A stretch of 64,000 bases of DNA from Parasedimentitalea huanghaiensis (GCF_009753675.1 NZ_WQLV01000005.1:186001-250000); one strand, 5' to 3'. Positions 8,137 through 18,943 are shown, counted from the first letter of the stretch. Program-made: numbers and translations. Notes: generated by a model from the letters alone, not told the origin.

Positions 8137-9585
8137 ATGTTGGATCTTCGCCCTGTTGGATATGTCATTGGCTTGCTGGTCGCCATTCTGGGCGGGACCA
8201 TGCTGTTTCCTTTGTTGGTCGACCTGTACGACGACCATGGCCAATGGCCGGTTTTTCTTCAGAGTGCTGTTTTCACGGTGTTGGCTGGCGGCTTGATTGC
8301 GTTGAGCTGTGCCAATGGAGTGCGCGAAGGGTTGACCATTCAGCAGACCTTTTTGCTTACCACGGGTGTCTGGCTGGCCCTGCCGCTGTTTGGTGCGCTG
8401 CCTTTTGTCCTGGGGGCCACAGAAGCACGATTTGTGGATGCCTTTTTTGAGGCTATGTCTGGGATGACCACCACGGGGTCGACCGTGCTGTCCGGCCTTG
8501 ATGACCTACCTCGCGGCATCTTGCTGTGGCGCGGCATTCTACAATGGCTGGGGGGGATCGGTATCATTGTGGTGGCAATGGTCTTTCTGCCGGAACTTCG
8601 GGTTGGGGGGATGCAAATTTTCCGATCCGAAGGGTTTGAAACCATGGGTAAAATTCTGCCACGCGCCCAGGAGATCGCTGGGCAGATATCAATGATCTAC
8701 ATTGCACTGACGTTGCTGTGCGGCTTGGTTTATGGGGCTTTGGGTATGGGGTTTTTCGACGCATTGGTGCACGCGTTGACCACCGTCTCCACGGGTGGGT
8801 TTTCCAATTATGATGAGTCGTTTGGTGCCTTTTCCGGACCCGCTGAATATGCGGCAGTGTTTTTTATGATCCTCGCAGCGCTCCCATTTGTGCGCTACGT
8901 GCAACTGCTGAACGGTCAGGGCAAGGCGCTGCTGCGGGACAGCCAAATCCATGTGTTTCTAGTGATCATCGCGGTACTGGTCGCTGTCACATCAGTGATC
9001 CTGACAACAGTTTTCCCGTATCACATTGAGCAAGCTGTCCGTGAGGCTCTGTTCAACATCACCTCAATCATATCAGGCACCGGATACGCCAGTGTTGACT
9101 ATATGAAGTGGGGCAGCTTTCTAGTCATGATGTTCTTTTTCGTCGGGCTGGTTGGAGGTTGTGCTGGGTCGACGGCCTGTTCGATAAAGATATTCCGATA
9201 TCAGTTGCTGTTTGCTTCGATCAGAGTTCAGATCCAAAGAATTCGTGCGCCTCATGGTGTTTTTATTCCACGCTATGAAGGTCGCAAAGTAGGCAATGAT
9301 GTGCTTAGCTCGGTCATCTCATTCTTTGTATTTTTCGTTGTCACCATTGGCATTGTTGCCTGGGCGCTGGCGTTGACGGGGCTGGATTTCACCACTGCTG
9401 TATCGGGGGCGGCTACTGCGGTGGCCAATGTTGGGCCGGGTCTGGGCGACCGCATTGGACCTGCAGGAAATTTTGGCGGCCTGAACGACGCAGCCAAATG
9501 GATCCTGATCGCCGCCATGTTGATTGGTCGGCTGGAACTGATGGCTGTTTATGTTCTTTTTACTGTCCGTTTCTGGAGAGCCTGA
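8137..9585 (+). CDS. trkH: Trk-type potassium uptake membrane subunit TrkH
   Basis: This is the K+ translocating subunit of the Trk system, an inner-membrane protein of the SKT superfamily. The 482-residue product has four M1-P-M2 repeats. Their selectivity-filter loops are visible: SGMTTTGSTVL, TVSTGGFSN, ISGTGYASVDY and AVANVGPGLGDRIGP. The start is taken as ATG 8137 (MLDLRPVGYV), which gives the usual length; an upstream TTG at 8107 would add ten non-hydrophobic residues. No trkA lies in the window. It is preceded by folE2 (93 bp) and convergent with the next gene. Confidence 0.95.
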   Translation: MLDLRPVGYVIGLLVAILGGTMLFPLLVDLYDDHGQWPVFLQSAVFTVLAGGLIALSCANGVREGLTIQQTFLLTTGVWLALPLFGALPFVLGATEARFVDAFFEAMSGMTTTGSTVLSGLDDLPRGILLWRGILQWLGGIGIIVVAMVFLPELRVGGMQIFRSEGFETMGKILPRAQEIAGQISMIYIALTLLCGLVYGALGMGFFDALVHALTTVSTGGFSNYDESFGAFSGPAEYAAVFFMILAALPFVRYVQLLNGQGKALLRDSQIHVFLVIIAVLVAVTSVILTTVFPYHIEQAVREALFNITSIISGTGYASVDYMKWGSFLVMMFFFVGLVGGCAGSTACSIKIFRYQLLFASIRVQIQRIRAPHGVFIPRYEGRKVGNDVLSSVISFFVFFVVTIGIVAWALALTGLDFTTAVSGAATAVANVGPGLGDRIGPAGNFGGLNDAAKWILIAAMLIGRLELMAVYVLFTVRFWRA

Positions 9586-9640
9586 CCGGCCCGCTGGACT
9601 ATCGAGCACTATTGTCCGGCGCTGCCGACGAACAGAATGC

Positions 9641-9660
9641 AGGGTGCATCTGCACACCCT
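9641..9660. terminator. Possible bidirectional hairpin
   Basis: AGGGTGCA and TGCACACCCT can pair with one bulged base between the convergent stops of trkH and the secreted protein. There is no T-run, so this is a weak call. Confidence 0.3.
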
Positions 9661-9677
9661 ACACATTGATTTAGCGT

Positions 9678-10040
9678 CTAATTTGCTTCCAGCAGGGCAT
9701 TGGGAATCTCAAACCGTTCTTCTGGAGTGATATGCACCACGGTGGTGTTTGCCAGTCGCTTTGAGGCCAGTGAGCCTGTGCTGTCGGTGGAGGTGATCTT
9801 GCCATCGGTGACATAGAGATAGCGTACCTGGCCGCCGGGAAGCAGAACGCGTAGGGTCACTGAGCCATCTTCCTTCGGCAGGATCTCAAGCGGACAGTCT
9901 GTTGAAGGCTGGCCATCCATTGCAGCGCAGGAGACGTGGCCGACTGAGCGAGTACCATCGGTGCCTGCGATGTTAGTACCACTGGCGAGCACGGGCAGGG
10001 GCAACAGGGTGGTGATGGCCAAGAAGGCAAAAAACCGCAT
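9678..10040 (-). CDS. Secreted hypothetical protein
   Basis: The 120-residue protein starts MRFFAFLAITTLLPLPVLAS, a clear signal peptide, so it is periplasmic or secreted. The ATG at 10038-10040 has AAAGGA upstream on the reverse strand. A longer in-frame extension upstream has no such site. The mature part has a cysteine pair (VSCAAMD and STDCPLE) that could form a disulfide. A beta-rich segment (LRVLLPGGQVRYLYVTDGKI) and an acidic C-terminus follow. I do not recognise a named family. It is divergent from lysC. Confidence 0.7.
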   Translation of the reverse strand: MRFFAFLAITTLLPLPVLASGTNIAGTDGTRSVGHVSCAAMDGQPSTDCPLEILPKEDGSVTLRVLLPGGQVRYLYVTDGKITSTDSTGSLASKRLANTTVVHITPEERFEIPNALLEAN

Positions 10041-10228
10041 GACTATTCCTTTCGTCGATAATGTGTTGCGGGGACTCTTGCATTGGGACCCGGGGCTGTA
10101 AACCCGGATGTGAGGCAATGTTGGCCTGCGTCGCAATACCGCGACGGTGCCGTTGCTCTTGCTCTTATTTCACAGCTCGCTTAAGACGCGGGAGATCGAA
10201 AACAGCCAGCGCACGGAGAGTGTCCCCC

Positions 10229-11467
10229 ATGCCGGTACTTGTGATGAAATTCGGCGGCACCTCGGTCGCCAACCTGGACCGGATCCGTCGGGCCGCCAAA
10301 CGTGTTGGTGTGGAAGTCGCCAAAGGCTATGACGTCATCGTCATTGTCTCGGCGATGTCAGGTAAAACCAACGAAATGGTGGGTTGGGTTGAAGAAACCT
10401 CGCCTCTGTTTGACGCCCGCGAATATGACGCCGTGGTGTCTTCGGGGGAGGCGGTTACAGCCGGGTTGATGGCGCTGACGTTGCAGGAAATGGATGTTCC
10501 GGCGAGAAGCTGGCAAGGCTGGCAAGTGCCATTGCAAACCACCAGTGCCCACAGCCAGGCGCGGATCGAAGAGATCGGCACCGACAATATCAACCAAAAG
10601 TTCGGCGAAGGGATGAAGGTGGCGGTAGTTGCCGGGTTCCAGGGGGTTAGCTCTGAGGGACGGATTACCACGTTGGGTCGCGGTGGTTCTGACACCACAG
10701 CGGTAGCCTTTGCCGCTGCATTTGGTGCCGAACGCTGCGACATCTACACCGATGTGGATGGGGTCTACACAACCGACCCGCGGATCTGCGACAAAGCTCG
10801 TAAGCTGGATAAGATTTCTTTCGAAGAAATGTTGGAGCTGGCGTCGCTGGGCGCGAAGGTTTTACAGACCCGATCTGTTGAGCTGGCAATGCGGTTTAAG
10901 GTTAAACTACGTGTTTTGAGCAGCTTTGAAGAACAATCTGATGAGGCTGGGACCTTAGTCTGTGCCGAGGAGGAAATCATGGAATCCAATGCAGTGGCCG
11001 GAGTGGCCTATTCCCGCGATGAAGCCAAGCTGACCCTGTTGTCAGTTGCTGACCGTCCAGGCATTGCGGCCATTATCTTTAACTCGCTGTCCGAGGGCGG
11101 CGTCAATGTCGACATGATTGTGCAGAACATCAGCGAAGATGGTCGCACCGATATGACGTTTTCTTGCCCAACGGATCAAGTGGCGCGCGCTGAACAGGCG
11201 TTGCTTGGTACAAAAAATGCTGGTGAATTGAACTATGCCGAGCTGGTCGCTGACAAAGATGTTGCCAAAGTTTCGGTTGTTGGAATCGGCATGCGCTCGC
11301 AGTCTGGTGTGGCTGCTAAGATGTTCAAAGTGTTGTCGGATGAAGGCGTCAACATCAAGGTGATTACGACCTCTGAGATAAAAATTTCCGTGCTGATTGA
11401 TCGGAAATACATGGAACTTGCGGTCCAAGCACTGCATGATGCCTTTGATCTGGACAAGGTTGCCTGA
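10229..11467 (+). CDS. lysC: Aspartate kinase
   Basis: Aspartokinase phosphorylates aspartate, the first step to lysine, threonine, methionine and isoleucine. The 412-residue protein has the N-terminal signature VMKFGGTSVAN, SGKTNEM, SSGEAVTAGL and GRGGSDTTAVA. The catalytic-domain end is YTDVDGVYTTDPRI. Two C-terminal ACT domains follow (LSVADRPGIAAIIF and VVGIGMRSQSGVAAKMF), which provide feedback inhibition by amino acids. The start ATG at 10229 has GGAG about 11 bases upstream. An upstream in-frame extension is arginine/cysteine rich and not part of the family. It is followed by ptsP after 44 bp. Confidence 0.96.
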   Translation: MPVLVMKFGGTSVANLDRIRRAAKRVGVEVAKGYDVIVIVSAMSGKTNEMVGWVEETSPLFDAREYDAVVSSGEAVTAGLMALTLQEMDVPARSWQGWQVPLQTTSAHSQARIEEIGTDNINQKFGEGMKVAVVAGFQGVSSEGRITTLGRGGSDTTAVAFAAAFGAERCDIYTDVDGVYTTDPRICDKARKLDKISFEEMLELASLGAKVLQTRSVELAMRFKVKLRVLSSFEEQSDEAGTLVCAEEEIMESNAVAGVAYSRDEAKLTLLSVADRPGIAAIIFNSLSEGGVNVDMIVQNISEDGRTDMTFSCPTDQVARAEQALLGTKNAGELNYAELVADKDVAKVSVVGIGMRSQSGVAAKMFKVLSDEGVNIKVITTSEIKISVLIDRKYMELAVQALHDAFDLDKVA

Positions 11468-11511
11468 CTTTATTTCGGCGACCTGACACCCGTATTGCGT
11501 GAACAGGGCCT

Positions 11512-13752
11512 ATGGCAGACAGTACAGAATCTGAAAGCCGCAAGTTACTGGGGCGGCTGAGAGAAGCGATGGCTGGCGATGACGCCGGCCAGACCAGGCT
11601 TGACAAAATCACTCATTTGATCGCTGACAGCATGAGAACCGAAGTGTGTTCGGTCTATCTGTTTCGTGACGACGAGACGCTGGAGCTCTGCGCTACTGAG
11701 GGCTTAAACCTCGAATCCGTTCACAAAACCCGCATGCGGCTAGGCGAAGGGCTGGTTGGCCGAGTCGCAAAATACGGCAAGGTCGTAAACACACCGGATG
11801 CCCCCAATGCCAAGGGTTTCCGCTATATGGCCGAGACCGGCGAAGAGCGGTTTTCATCCTTTCTAGGTATTCCTGTGCAACGTCTGGGTGAAAAGCTGGG
11901 CGTTTTGGTTGTACAGTCGCGCGATGCGCGTGAGTTTTCTGCTGATGAGGTTTATGCGCTGGAAGTGGTGGCTATGGTCATCGCTGAGATGACCGAGCTT
12001 GGCGCTTTTGTTGGTGAAGGCGCGGCGCTGTCACCGTTACATCAACAGCCGGTTCTTCTGCGTGGAACATCGGCCCAAGAGGGGACTGCTGAGGGTCATG
12101 TTTGGATGCATGAACCGAGGGTGGTGATAACCAATCCCATTGCCGATGATCCGCACCGAGAACGCGAACGCCTGCACGAGGCTGTGGACGAGTTGCGGGT
12201 TGGGGTCGATAAAATGCTGGAAATGTCGCTGGATGGTGACAAAGAGCAAGTGCAAGTGCTTGAGGCCTATCGCATGTTCGCGAACTCCAAGGGCTGGATG
12301 CGGCGGATGGAAGAGGACATCGCGTTAGGGCTAAGCGCCGAGGCGGCGGTTGAAAAAGAGCAGTCCCAGGCAAGGGCGCGGATGAGCCAGGTGCAAGACG
12401 CCTATTTGCGTGAACGGTTGAGCGATCTGGACGACCTGTCGAACCGTCTATTGCGGATCCTGACTGGACAGGGGGCGACATCGAGCGCTGATTTACCCGC
12501 CGATCCAATCTTGATTGCTCGCAATATTGGACCCGGAGATTTGTTGGAGTATGGACGTAGCCTGCGTGGGTTGGTGTTGGAAGAGGGCTCGGTTGGGTCA
12601 CATGCGGCAATTGTTGCCCGTGCACTGGCCATTCCGCTAGTCGTCAATGCCAAACGTATCACAACCGAAGCGCTGAACGGCGACCATATTATGGTCGATG
12701 GTGACCAGGGACTGGTTCACCTTCGCCCAGAGGACACAGTTTCCAGCGCATTTCGTGACAAGATCGCGATGCAAGCCAATGCGCAGGAACGATATGGTTC
12801 GGTTCGTGATCTGCCCGCAGTGACGAAAGATGGTAAGCGCGTTGACTTGCTGATGAACGCTGGGCTTATGGCGGATCTACCGTCGCTAGAGAGTTCGGGG
12901 GCCGAGGGTGTTGGGCTATTTCGAACCGAATTGCAGTTTTTGGTGCGCAACAAAATGCCTAAAAGATCCGAGTTGGTGGTTCTGTACAAGCGGGTGCTGG
13001 ACGCTGGGAATGGCAAACGAGTGGTCTTTCGCACACTGGATATCGGGTCAGATAAAGTGTTGCCCTATATGAAGCCCACCGACGAGCCAAATCCGGCCCT
13101 GGGTTGGCGTGCGATCCGGGTGGGGTTGGACAAGCCTGGAATCATGCGAATGCAGCTCCAGGCGCTGATACGGGCCGCAGACGGCCGCCCACTGACCGTC
13201 ATGTTTCCATTTGTTGCACAGTTCGAAGAGTATCGCGCCGCTCGTGCCGAGGTGGAAAAGACTCTCGAGCTTGAACGCAAATTGGGCCACGCCCTGCCAG
13301 AGGTTTTGGATGTCGGGGCCATGTTGGAAACCCCGTCATTGGCCTTTGCGCCGCAGAAGTTTTTCGAAGAGGTTGGGTTTCTCTCAATTGGTGGCAATGA
13401 TCTGAAACAGTTCTTTTTTGCAGCCGACCGTGAAAATGAACGGGTACGCAAACGCTACGATACACTGAATGTCAGCTTTTTGAGTTTGATTGAACGTATC
13501 GTTGAGCGTTGTAATTCAACCAACACACCTCTCAGCTTTTGTGGTGAAGATGCGGGGCGTCCGATTGAAGCGGTGTGTCTTGCCGCGATCGGCATTCGCA
13601 CATTGTCGATGCGTCCTGCATCAATTGGGCCGGTGAAGTCGCTGTTACTGCGTGTAGATTTAGGCGCGCTTCGTAAAATCATTGCTGATGCCCGCCATCG
13701 TGGCGACCAGTCAGTGCGCCCGGCAGTGATGGACTACCTTCGCGACCTTTGA
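11512..13752 (+). CDS. ptsP: PEP-protein phosphotransferase EI-Ntr (PtsP)
   Basis: This is enzyme I of the nitrogen phosphotransferase system, which takes phosphate from PEP to NPr and then EIIA-Ntr. It regulates nitrogen, potassium and carbon functions in the cytoplasm. The 746-residue protein has an N-terminal GAF domain (about residues 15-165; MRTEVCSVYLF, GLVGRVAKYG) and then the EI helical domain. The phosphohistidine is His364 in GSVGSHAAIVARA. The TIM-barrel PEP-binding domain carries GVGLFRTELQFL and GNDLKQFFFAADRE. It is co-directional with lysC. The ATG lies in GCCTATGGCA with only a weak ribosome binding site. No PTS partners are in the window. Confidence 0.95.
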   Translation: MADSTESESRKLLGRLREAMAGDDAGQTRLDKITHLIADSMRTEVCSVYLFRDDETLELCATEGLNLESVHKTRMRLGEGLVGRVAKYGKVVNTPDAPNAKGFRYMAETGEERFSSFLGIPVQRLGEKLGVLVVQSRDAREFSADEVYALEVVAMVIAEMTELGAFVGEGAALSPLHQQPVLLRGTSAQEGTAEGHVWMHEPRVVITNPIADDPHRERERLHEAVDELRVGVDKMLEMSLDGDKEQVQVLEAYRMFANSKGWMRRMEEDIALGLSAEAAVEKEQSQARARMSQVQDAYLRERLSDLDDLSNRLLRILTGQGATSSADLPADPILIARNIGPGDLLEYGRSLRGLVLEEGSVGSHAAIVARALAIPLVVNAKRITTEALNGDHIMVDGDQGLVHLRPEDTVSSAFRDKIAMQANAQERYGSVRDLPAVTKDGKRVDLLMNAGLMADLPSLESSGAEGVGLFRTELQFLVRNKMPKRSELVVLYKRVLDAGNGKRVVFRTLDIGSDKVLPYMKPTDEPNPALGWRAIRVGLDKPGIMRMQLQALIRAADGRPLTVMFPFVAQFEEYRAARAEVEKTLELERKLGHALPEVLDVGAMLETPSLAFAPQKFFEEVGFLSIGGNDLKQFFFAADRENERVRKRYDTLNVSFLSLIERIVERCNSTNTPLSFCGEDAGRPIEAVCLAAIGIRTLSMRPASIGPVKSLLLRVDLGALRKIIADARHRGDQSVRPAVMDYLRDL

Positions 13753-14526
13753 TTGCCTCAACAAAGTACTTGCAAGCAAGTGAATTCCGACACGATTGTT
13801 CGGCCTTTTGGCGGGGAGAGACGTGGGGAAGGGACATTCTTGCGTCTGAGGAGGGGTGAGCTGATTCAGCTTTCTCCACTTTTAGATGTCAAAATGTGTA
13901 TAAGTCAGAAGATTTGTGTACCTTTTCTCTCAATTGAACACGTTTCGTCTCGAGGTGTGTTTGACGTCCTGGCATTCAGTTGAAGACAGAAATAAGTTTG
14001 CTCTGTGATACCTTTCTTCTGCGTGATGTTTCTTTGCAGGGAACCTTCCGGTGCAAAATGGTGATCTTGAAGTTATTCAGTTTCTGCCCACAAGTTAATC
14101 ACATTATGTATGTCTTGTTGCTGATTGAAAACAAACGTTAATATCAAGTTAACCCCTGGCCGGGGGGTAGGGTCGACAATTGGGCTCAGAGGGGAGACCG
14201 CTTTTGCAAGCTGGCAAGTGTCTGCAAATGACTGCTGTGCGGCTACAAGACGAACAAAGTCGTAGCCGATGAGCAGGGTCAATGATTGTGGGCCAGCATG
14301 ACGGTTGCACGGATGAAGCGAAGTTCACGAAGTTTAAGACATTCTGCGACTGAATTGAATAACAACAAGTAAACCCAAACCCAGTTTGATCATCAAGACC
14401 CTAGCATAAGCATAGATGAGGGCAGTGCTTGCGTTGCTTGGATAACTTTCGACTACCAATTGTGATGGTTTCGCATAGCTTAGGCACCTCTTGCGGTGAA
14501 ATTAGATGGAATAAATTTTAAGTATG
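13753..14526. other. Long intergenic region without a convincing gene
   Basis: This 774-base stretch between ptsP and the anthranilate operon is AT-richer than its flanks. All open frames are short and lack family motifs, plausible starts or ribosome binding sites. A GC block at about 14153-14172 can form a short hairpin. I see no tRNA, known riboswitch or mobile-element signature. Most of it may be promoter region plus decayed sequence. Confidence 0.5.
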
Positions 14527-14546
14527 AAACTTTAAGCTTGAAGTTT
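14527..14546. promoter_or_regulatory. Palindromic operator upstream of the anthranilate operon
   Basis: A 20-bp near-perfect palindrome (one mismatched pair) with half-site AAACTTYAAG sits 57 bp before the first start codon of the operon. Its size and symmetry suit a MarR-type dimer, and a MarR gene is third in the operon. An acyl-CoA or aromatic effector is likely, but the assignment is inferred. Confidence 0.5.
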
Positions 14547-14602
14547 ACTGGCGTCGGCCTATCCTGACATATAGTGATGACAGTTTGCAGGGAGTGTGAG
14601 TG

Positions 14603-16897
14603 ATGAAAATCGCCTGTCTTGGAGGAGGCCCAGCCGGGCTGTATTTTGCGATTTCAATGAAGCTTCGCCAACCTGATACCGAAGTCACAGTGATCGAGCG
14701 CAATAAGCCGAATGACACTTTTGGTTGGGGTGTCGTGCTGTCCGATGATGCGCTGGACAATCTGACGATAAATGATCCGGTTAGCGCCGAACAGATCCGG
14801 AAGAACTTTGCCTACTGGGACGATATAGCGGTTGTACACGACGGCCAGCGTACAGTGTCGGGCGGACATGGGTTTGCCGGGATTGGGCGTCACAAAATGC
14901 TGCTGATCCTTCAGCAACGCGCGCTAGAACTTGGGGTGGATTTGCAATTTGAAACCGCTGCCAAGCCTGCTGCTGAATATCAAAAAGAATATGATCTGGT
15001 GGTTGGGTGTGACGGGCTGAATTCGGCCGTCCGTACTGAGTTTACTGATCAGTTTAAGCCCAATATTGATGTCCGCCCCTGCAAGTTTATTTGGCTTGGG
15101 ACGCATCAAAAATTCGATGACGCTTTCACCTTTATTTTTGAAAAAACCGTCCATGGTTGGGTTTGGATACACGCCTATCAATTTGATGATGATACCGCGA
15201 CAGTAATTGTCGAATGCTCGGCTGAAACTTGGGAGGCTTGGGGATTTGAGACAATGTCCAAGGAAGAAACCATCCGTACCTGTGAGCAGATCTTTGCAGA
15301 GCATTTAGATGGGCATTCACTGATTTCAAATGCTGATCATCTGCGCGGATCAGCGGTATGGATCAATTTCCCACGTGTTCTGTGTGAGACTTGGTACCAT
15401 GAAAATGTCGTGCTGTTGGGCGACGCCTCTGCCACTGCGCACTTTTCAATCGGGTCAGGTTCGCGCCTCGCTTTTGATAGCGCAATTGCGCTGGCCGAAT
15501 TTGTTTGCACCGAACCGAGCTTACCGCAAGCCTTTGAACGATATCAGGAAGAACGCAGGCTAGATGTGCTGCGTTTGCAATCTGCTGCGCGAAATTCATT
15601 GGAATGGTTCGAGGATGTGGAGCGTTATCTGGATATGGATCCAGTGACGTTTAACTACTCGCTGTTGACCCGGTCCCAACGGATCAGTCATGAAAATCTG
15701 CGTTTGCGTGACCCGGACTGGGTGGCCTCGGCCGAGAAGTGGTTTCAGACCCGCGCAGGCGCACCTACGGATGCACCGGTTAGGCCGCCAATGTTTGCGC
15801 CATTCAAGTTGCGTGAAATGGAATTGGGAAACCGTATCGTCGTGTCGCCAATGGCGCAGTACAAAGCGACGGATGGTTGCCCGAATGATTGGCATTTGAT
15901 CCACTATGGTGAACGAGCAAAAGGGGGGGCTGGACTGGTCTATACAGAGATGACCTGCGTCAGCTCTGCTGGGCGAATTACACCGGGGTGTACAGGGCTG
16001 TACGCCCCCGAGCACGAGACCGGATGGAAGCGGTTGACCGATTTTGTACACAGCGAAACCAGCAGCAAAATCTGCTGTCAGATTGGTCACTCCGGGCGTA
16101 AGGGGTCGACCCAGTTGGGGTGGCAGGAAATGGACGCCCCTTTGGCTGATGGAAACTGGGATCTCGTTTCAGCCTCGGCCATCCCGTGGTCGGAAAACAA
16201 TGCCACCCCGCAAGAGATTACGCGCGTAGAAATGGACGTGATCCGGGATGAATTTGTCGCCTCCACCGAGATGGCCAACCGCGCCGGGTTTGACATGATC
16301 GAGCTGCACGCCGCTCATGGATATCTGATTTCATCCTTTATCTCGCCACTTTCGAACCAACGGTCGGATGACTACGGTGGGGATTTGGAAAGCCGGATGC
16401 GATACCCACTGGAGGTGTTCGAAGCTATGCGGGCTGTTTGGCCTGAAGATAAGCCTATGTCAGTGCGGATTTCTGCCAATGATTGGGCGGGTCAAGATGG
16501 TGTGACGCCAGCAGAGGCAGTGCAGATTGCTGCGATGTTCAGTGCCGCCGGTGCAGACATCATTGATGTATCAGCCGGTCAGACTTCGGTCGAGGCGCAG
16601 CCGGTTTATGGTCGGATGTTCCAAACACCGTTTTCTGACCAGATTCGTAATCAGGCTGGTATAGCCACTATGGCCGTCGGTAATATCTATGAGGCGGACC
16701 ACGCCAATTCGATTTTGATGGCTGGGCGAGCTGATCTGGTCTGTGTTGGACGCCCACACTTGGCGGACCCGTATTGGATCCTACGCGAGGCTGCAAAGAT
16801 TGGGGACCGTCATGCAAACTGGCCCCTGCCTTATCAGCCTGGACGCGATCAGATTTGGCGGCTGGCAGATCGTGAAGCGGAGGTGATCCGAGCATGA
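14603..16897 (+). CDS. abmA: 2-aminobenzoyl-CoA monooxygenase/reductase
   Basis: This is a 764-residue fusion of two flavoproteins. Residues 1-380 are an FAD aromatic hydroxylase: [10 protein letters not shown] at the N-terminus, [10 protein letters not shown], and [16 protein letters not shown] for FAD. Residues 395-764 are an Old Yellow Enzyme-type reductase ([48 protein letters not shown]). This architecture is that of the Azoarcus evansii 2-aminobenzoyl-CoA monooxygenase/reductase, which hydroxylates and then reduces anthraniloyl-CoA. Salicylyl-CoA 5-hydroxylase shares only the first half. It starts an operon with an SDR, MarR, hydratase, acyl-CoA dehydrogenase and CoA ligase. ATG 14603 is chosen over the GTG just before it for ribosome-site spacing. 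Confidence 0.88.
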   Translation: MKIACLGGGPAGLYFAISMKLRQPDTEVTVIERNKPNDTFGWGVVLSDDALDNLTINDPVSAEQIRKNFAYWDDIAVVHDGQRTVSGGHGFAGIGRHKMLLILQQRALELGVDLQFETAAKPAAEYQKEYDLVVGCDGLNSAVRTEFTDQFKPNIDVRPCKFIWLGTHQKFDDAFTFIFEKTVHGWVWIHAYQFDDDTATVIVECSAETWEAWGFETMSKEETIRTCEQIFAEHLDGHSLISNADHLRGSAVWINFPRVLCETWYHENVVLLGDASATAHFSIGSGSRLAFDSAIALAEFVCTEPSLPQAFERYQEERRLDVLRLQSAARNSLEWFEDVERYLDMDPVTFNYSLLTRSQRISHENLRLRDPDWVASAEKWFQTRAGAPTDAPVRPPMFAPFKLREMELGNRIVVSPMAQYKATDGCPNDWHLIHYGERAKGGAGLVYTEMTCVSSAGRITPGCTGLYAPEHETGWKRLTDFVHSETSSKICCQIGHSGRKGSTQLGWQEMDAPLADGNWDLVSASAIPWSENNATPQEITRVEMDVIRDEFVASTEMANRAGFDMIELHAAHGYLISSFISPLSNQRSDDYGGDLESRMRYPLEVFEAMRAVWPEDKPMSVRISANDWAGQDGVTPAEAVQIAAMFSAAGADIIDVSAGQTSVEAQPVYGRMFQTPFSDQIRNQAGIATMAVGNIYEADHANSILMAGRADLVCVGRPHLADPYWILREAAKIGDRHANWPLPYQPGRDQIWRLADREAEVIRA

Positions 16898-17649
16898 ACG
16901 TGGCGGGTAAACACGTGGTGATCTCGGGCGGGGGCTCCGGTGTTGGTGCAGAAATGGCGGCTCAGTTCGCGCAAAACGAGGCTAATGTGACCATTCTGGG
17001 GCGCCGGGCGGATGTGCTTGATGAAGTTGCACAAAGTTCCGGGGCCTTACCTGTGGCCTGTGATGTGACCGATCGCGAGGGTCTGAACGCCGGGTTGGCC
17101 GTAGCGGTGGGGATGAATGGGCCGATCAATATCGCCATTGCAAATGCGGGTTCGGCGCCCAGCATGCCATTTGAAAAGATGAACCAAGAGGATTTTCAGT
17201 CGGCCCTCTCGGTCAATTTAACCGGAGTATTCAACCTTTGGCAGGCATGCCTGGAAGGAATGAAAGCTCAAGGATGGGGGCGGCTTATCGCTATTTCCTC
17301 AACCGCTGGGTTGAAGGGGTACCCCTATGTCTCGGGGTACTGTGCGGCCAAACATGGGGTTGTCGGGTTAACCCGAGCATTGGCGGTTGAACTGGCACGA
17401 AGCGGCGTGACGGTGAATGCGATCTGCCCAGGTTTTGTTGAAACACCATTGCTGCAACGATCTATTGAGACCATCGTGGCTAAAACTGGGATGAGTGCGG
17501 ATAAGGCTGCGAAATCACTTCGTGCCGGAAATCCGCAGGGCCGGTTTATACAACCCGGTGAAGTGGCTGATGCTGCGCTGTGGCTGGCAAGTGAGGCAGC
17601 TGCTTCGGTGAACGGGACCGCGTTGCCGATTACTGGAGGTGAGATTTGA
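16894..17649 (+). CDS. Short-chain dehydrogenase/reductase
   Basis: The 251-residue protein is a classical SDR with the NAD(P) loop [10 protein letters not shown], the NAG motif (IANAGSAP), catalytic Ser in AISSTAG, YCAAK for Tyr/Lys, and the CPGFVETPL segment. Its start overlaps the abmA stop by four bases (ATGA), so it is translationally coupled. In the anthraniloyl-CoA pathway a hydroxyacyl-CoA dehydrogenase step follows ring reduction, which is the likely role. The exact substrate is inferred from context only. The C-terminal [12 protein letters not shown] fits a cofactor-side end. Confidence 0.88.
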   Translation: MNVAGKHVVISGGGSGVGAEMAAQFAQNEANVTILGRRADVLDEVAQSSGALPVACDVTDREGLNAGLAVAVGMNGPINIAIANAGSAPSMPFEKMNQEDFQSALSVNLTGVFNLWQACLEGMKAQGWGRLIAISSTAGLKGYPYVSGYCAAKHGVVGLTRALAVELARSGVTVNAICPGFVETPLLQRSIETIVAKTGMSADKAAKSLRAGNPQGRFIQPGEVADAALWLASEAAASVNGTALPITGGEI

Positions 17650-18119
17650 CCAAGACAATTGCAGTAGACACGCAGGCGTCCAAAGATCGACTGAGGTTAT
17701 GGCTGCGGGTGTTAAAGGCAACCCGAGCTGTTGAAAACGAAGTGCGTGAAAACCTGCGCCGCGAATTTTCATCGACACTCCCTCGATTTGATGTGATGGC
17801 GGCCCTGACACAACACAATGATGGGCTGAAGATGAGTGGCTTATCGACGGTTCTTAAAGTGTCGAATGGCAATGTCACCGGTATTGTTGAGCGGTTGGTC
17901 GAAGATGGTTTGGTGATCCGTGAAAAGGTGCCCGGCGACCGGCGCGCAAGTCTGGTCAAGATGACCGCCAAGGGGCGCGCAGAATTTGCCAAGCAGGCGG
18001 CAGCGCACGAGCAATGGATTGATACAATGTTTGCAGGTGTTGCAGCCGAGCAGGTGGTGCCGATTGCAGATGCACTGGATGCCGTTGCACGACAACTAGA
18101 CGATAAGGACGAGCGATGA
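17646..18119 (+). CDS. MarR-family transcriptional regulator
   Basis: The 157-residue protein has the MarR winged helix-turn-helix with recognition part [20 protein letters not shown]. The wing motif is [15 protein letters not shown], followed by a C-terminal dimerisation helix. It starts at TTG 17646 inside the SDR stop (four-base overlap); no later start keeps the N-terminal helix. It lies inside the operon it probably controls, an autoregulatory arrangement. The likely operator is the palindrome at 14527-14546. By analogy with other MarR proteins in aromatic-CoA operons, a CoA thioester may be the inducer. Confidence 0.9.
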   Translation: MTKTIAVDTQASKDRLRLWLRVLKATRAVENEVRENLRREFSSTLPRFDVMAALTQHNDGLKMSGLSTVLKVSNGNVTGIVERLVEDGLVIREKVPGDRRASLVKMTAKGRAEFAKQAAAHEQWIDTMFAGVAAEQVVPIADALDAVARQLDDKDER

Positions 18120-18919
18120 TCAACATGGAACCAAAGCACTTTTTGTGCGCGGTCAACGATGGCGTTGCAACCATCTCGCTGGATCACCCGGAACGTAAAA
18201 ATCCCCTGAGTTTTGACAGCTACGCCGAACTGCGGGATTGGTTCAGAGCATTGGTGTATTGTGAGGACGTTAAAGCTGTGGTGTTTGCACCAAACGGCGG
18301 CAATTTCAGTTCGGGTGGGGATGTGCATGATATCATCGGACCATTGACCCGGATGAGTATGAAAGAGCTGTTGGAATTTACCCGCATGACTGGCGATCTG
18401 GTTAAAGCTATCGTGAACTGTGGCAAGCCAGTCATCGCAGCTATTGATGGTGTTTGTGTCGGGGCTGGGGCCATCATCGCTATGGCTTCGGATCTGCGTA
18501 TTGCAACACCAGAGGCAAAGACTGCATTTCTGTTTACGCGGGTCGGATTGGCCGGATGTGATATGGGCGCTTGTGCGATTTTGCCCAGGATCATTGGCCA
18601 GGGCCGGGCAGCGGAACTGCTGTATACCGGTCGCTCGATGAGTGCCGAAGAAGGGGCCAACTGGGGGTTTCACAATAAGGTGGTGCCTGCGGACAAACTG
18701 CTTGAAGAGGCGCAGGCCTGGGCTGTGCGTATCGTGGCCGGGCCAAACTTTGGACATATGATGACCAAGACTATGTTGGCGCAGGAGTGGTCGATGTCGA
18801 TTGAACAGGCGATCGAGGCAGAGGCGCAAGCGCAGGCAATTTGTATGCAAACGGCGGATTTCACCCGCGCCTATGAGGCCTTTGTGAACAAGGAAAAGCC
18901 ACTGTTCGAGGGCAACTGA
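18116..18919 (+). CDS. Enoyl-CoA hydratase/isomerase family protein
   Basis: The 267-residue crotonase-fold protein has the oxyanion-hole motifs [13 protein letters not shown] and [16 protein letters not shown], and the segment [15 protein letters not shown] with the second catalytic position. It starts by an ATGA overlap with the MarR gene; a second ATG two codons later is possible. In this operon it probably acts on the non-aromatic CoA thioester formed by abmA, by hydration, isomerisation or ring opening. Specificity cannot be read from the motifs. Confidence 0.88.
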   Translation: MINMEPKHFLCAVNDGVATISLDHPERKNPLSFDSYAELRDWFRALVYCEDVKAVVFAPNGGNFSSGGDVHDIIGPLTRMSMKELLEFTRMTGDLVKAIVNCGKPVIAAIDGVCVGAGAIIAMASDLRIATPEAKTAFLFTRVGLAGCDMGACAILPRIIGQGRAAELLYTGRSMSAEEGANWGFHNKVVPADKLLEEAQAWAVRIVAGPNFGHMMTKTMLAQEWSMSIEQAIEAEAQAQAICMQTADFTRAYEAFVNKEKPLFEGN

Positions 18920-18923
18920 TGGA

Positions 18924-18943
18924 TGGTGCGTGCGAGCACGCAC
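18924..18943 (+). terminator. Intercistronic hairpin
   Basis: GGTGCGTGC and GCACGCACC form a perfect 9-bp stem with a two-base loop, four bases after the hydratase stop. It lies within the operon and has no T-run. It may split expression or protect the upstream message. Confidence 0.45.

Noticed and set aside
8100-8139. TTGACA at 8100 as the -35 of a trkH promoter
   Set aside because: No -10-like hexamer lies at a usable distance before the start codon.
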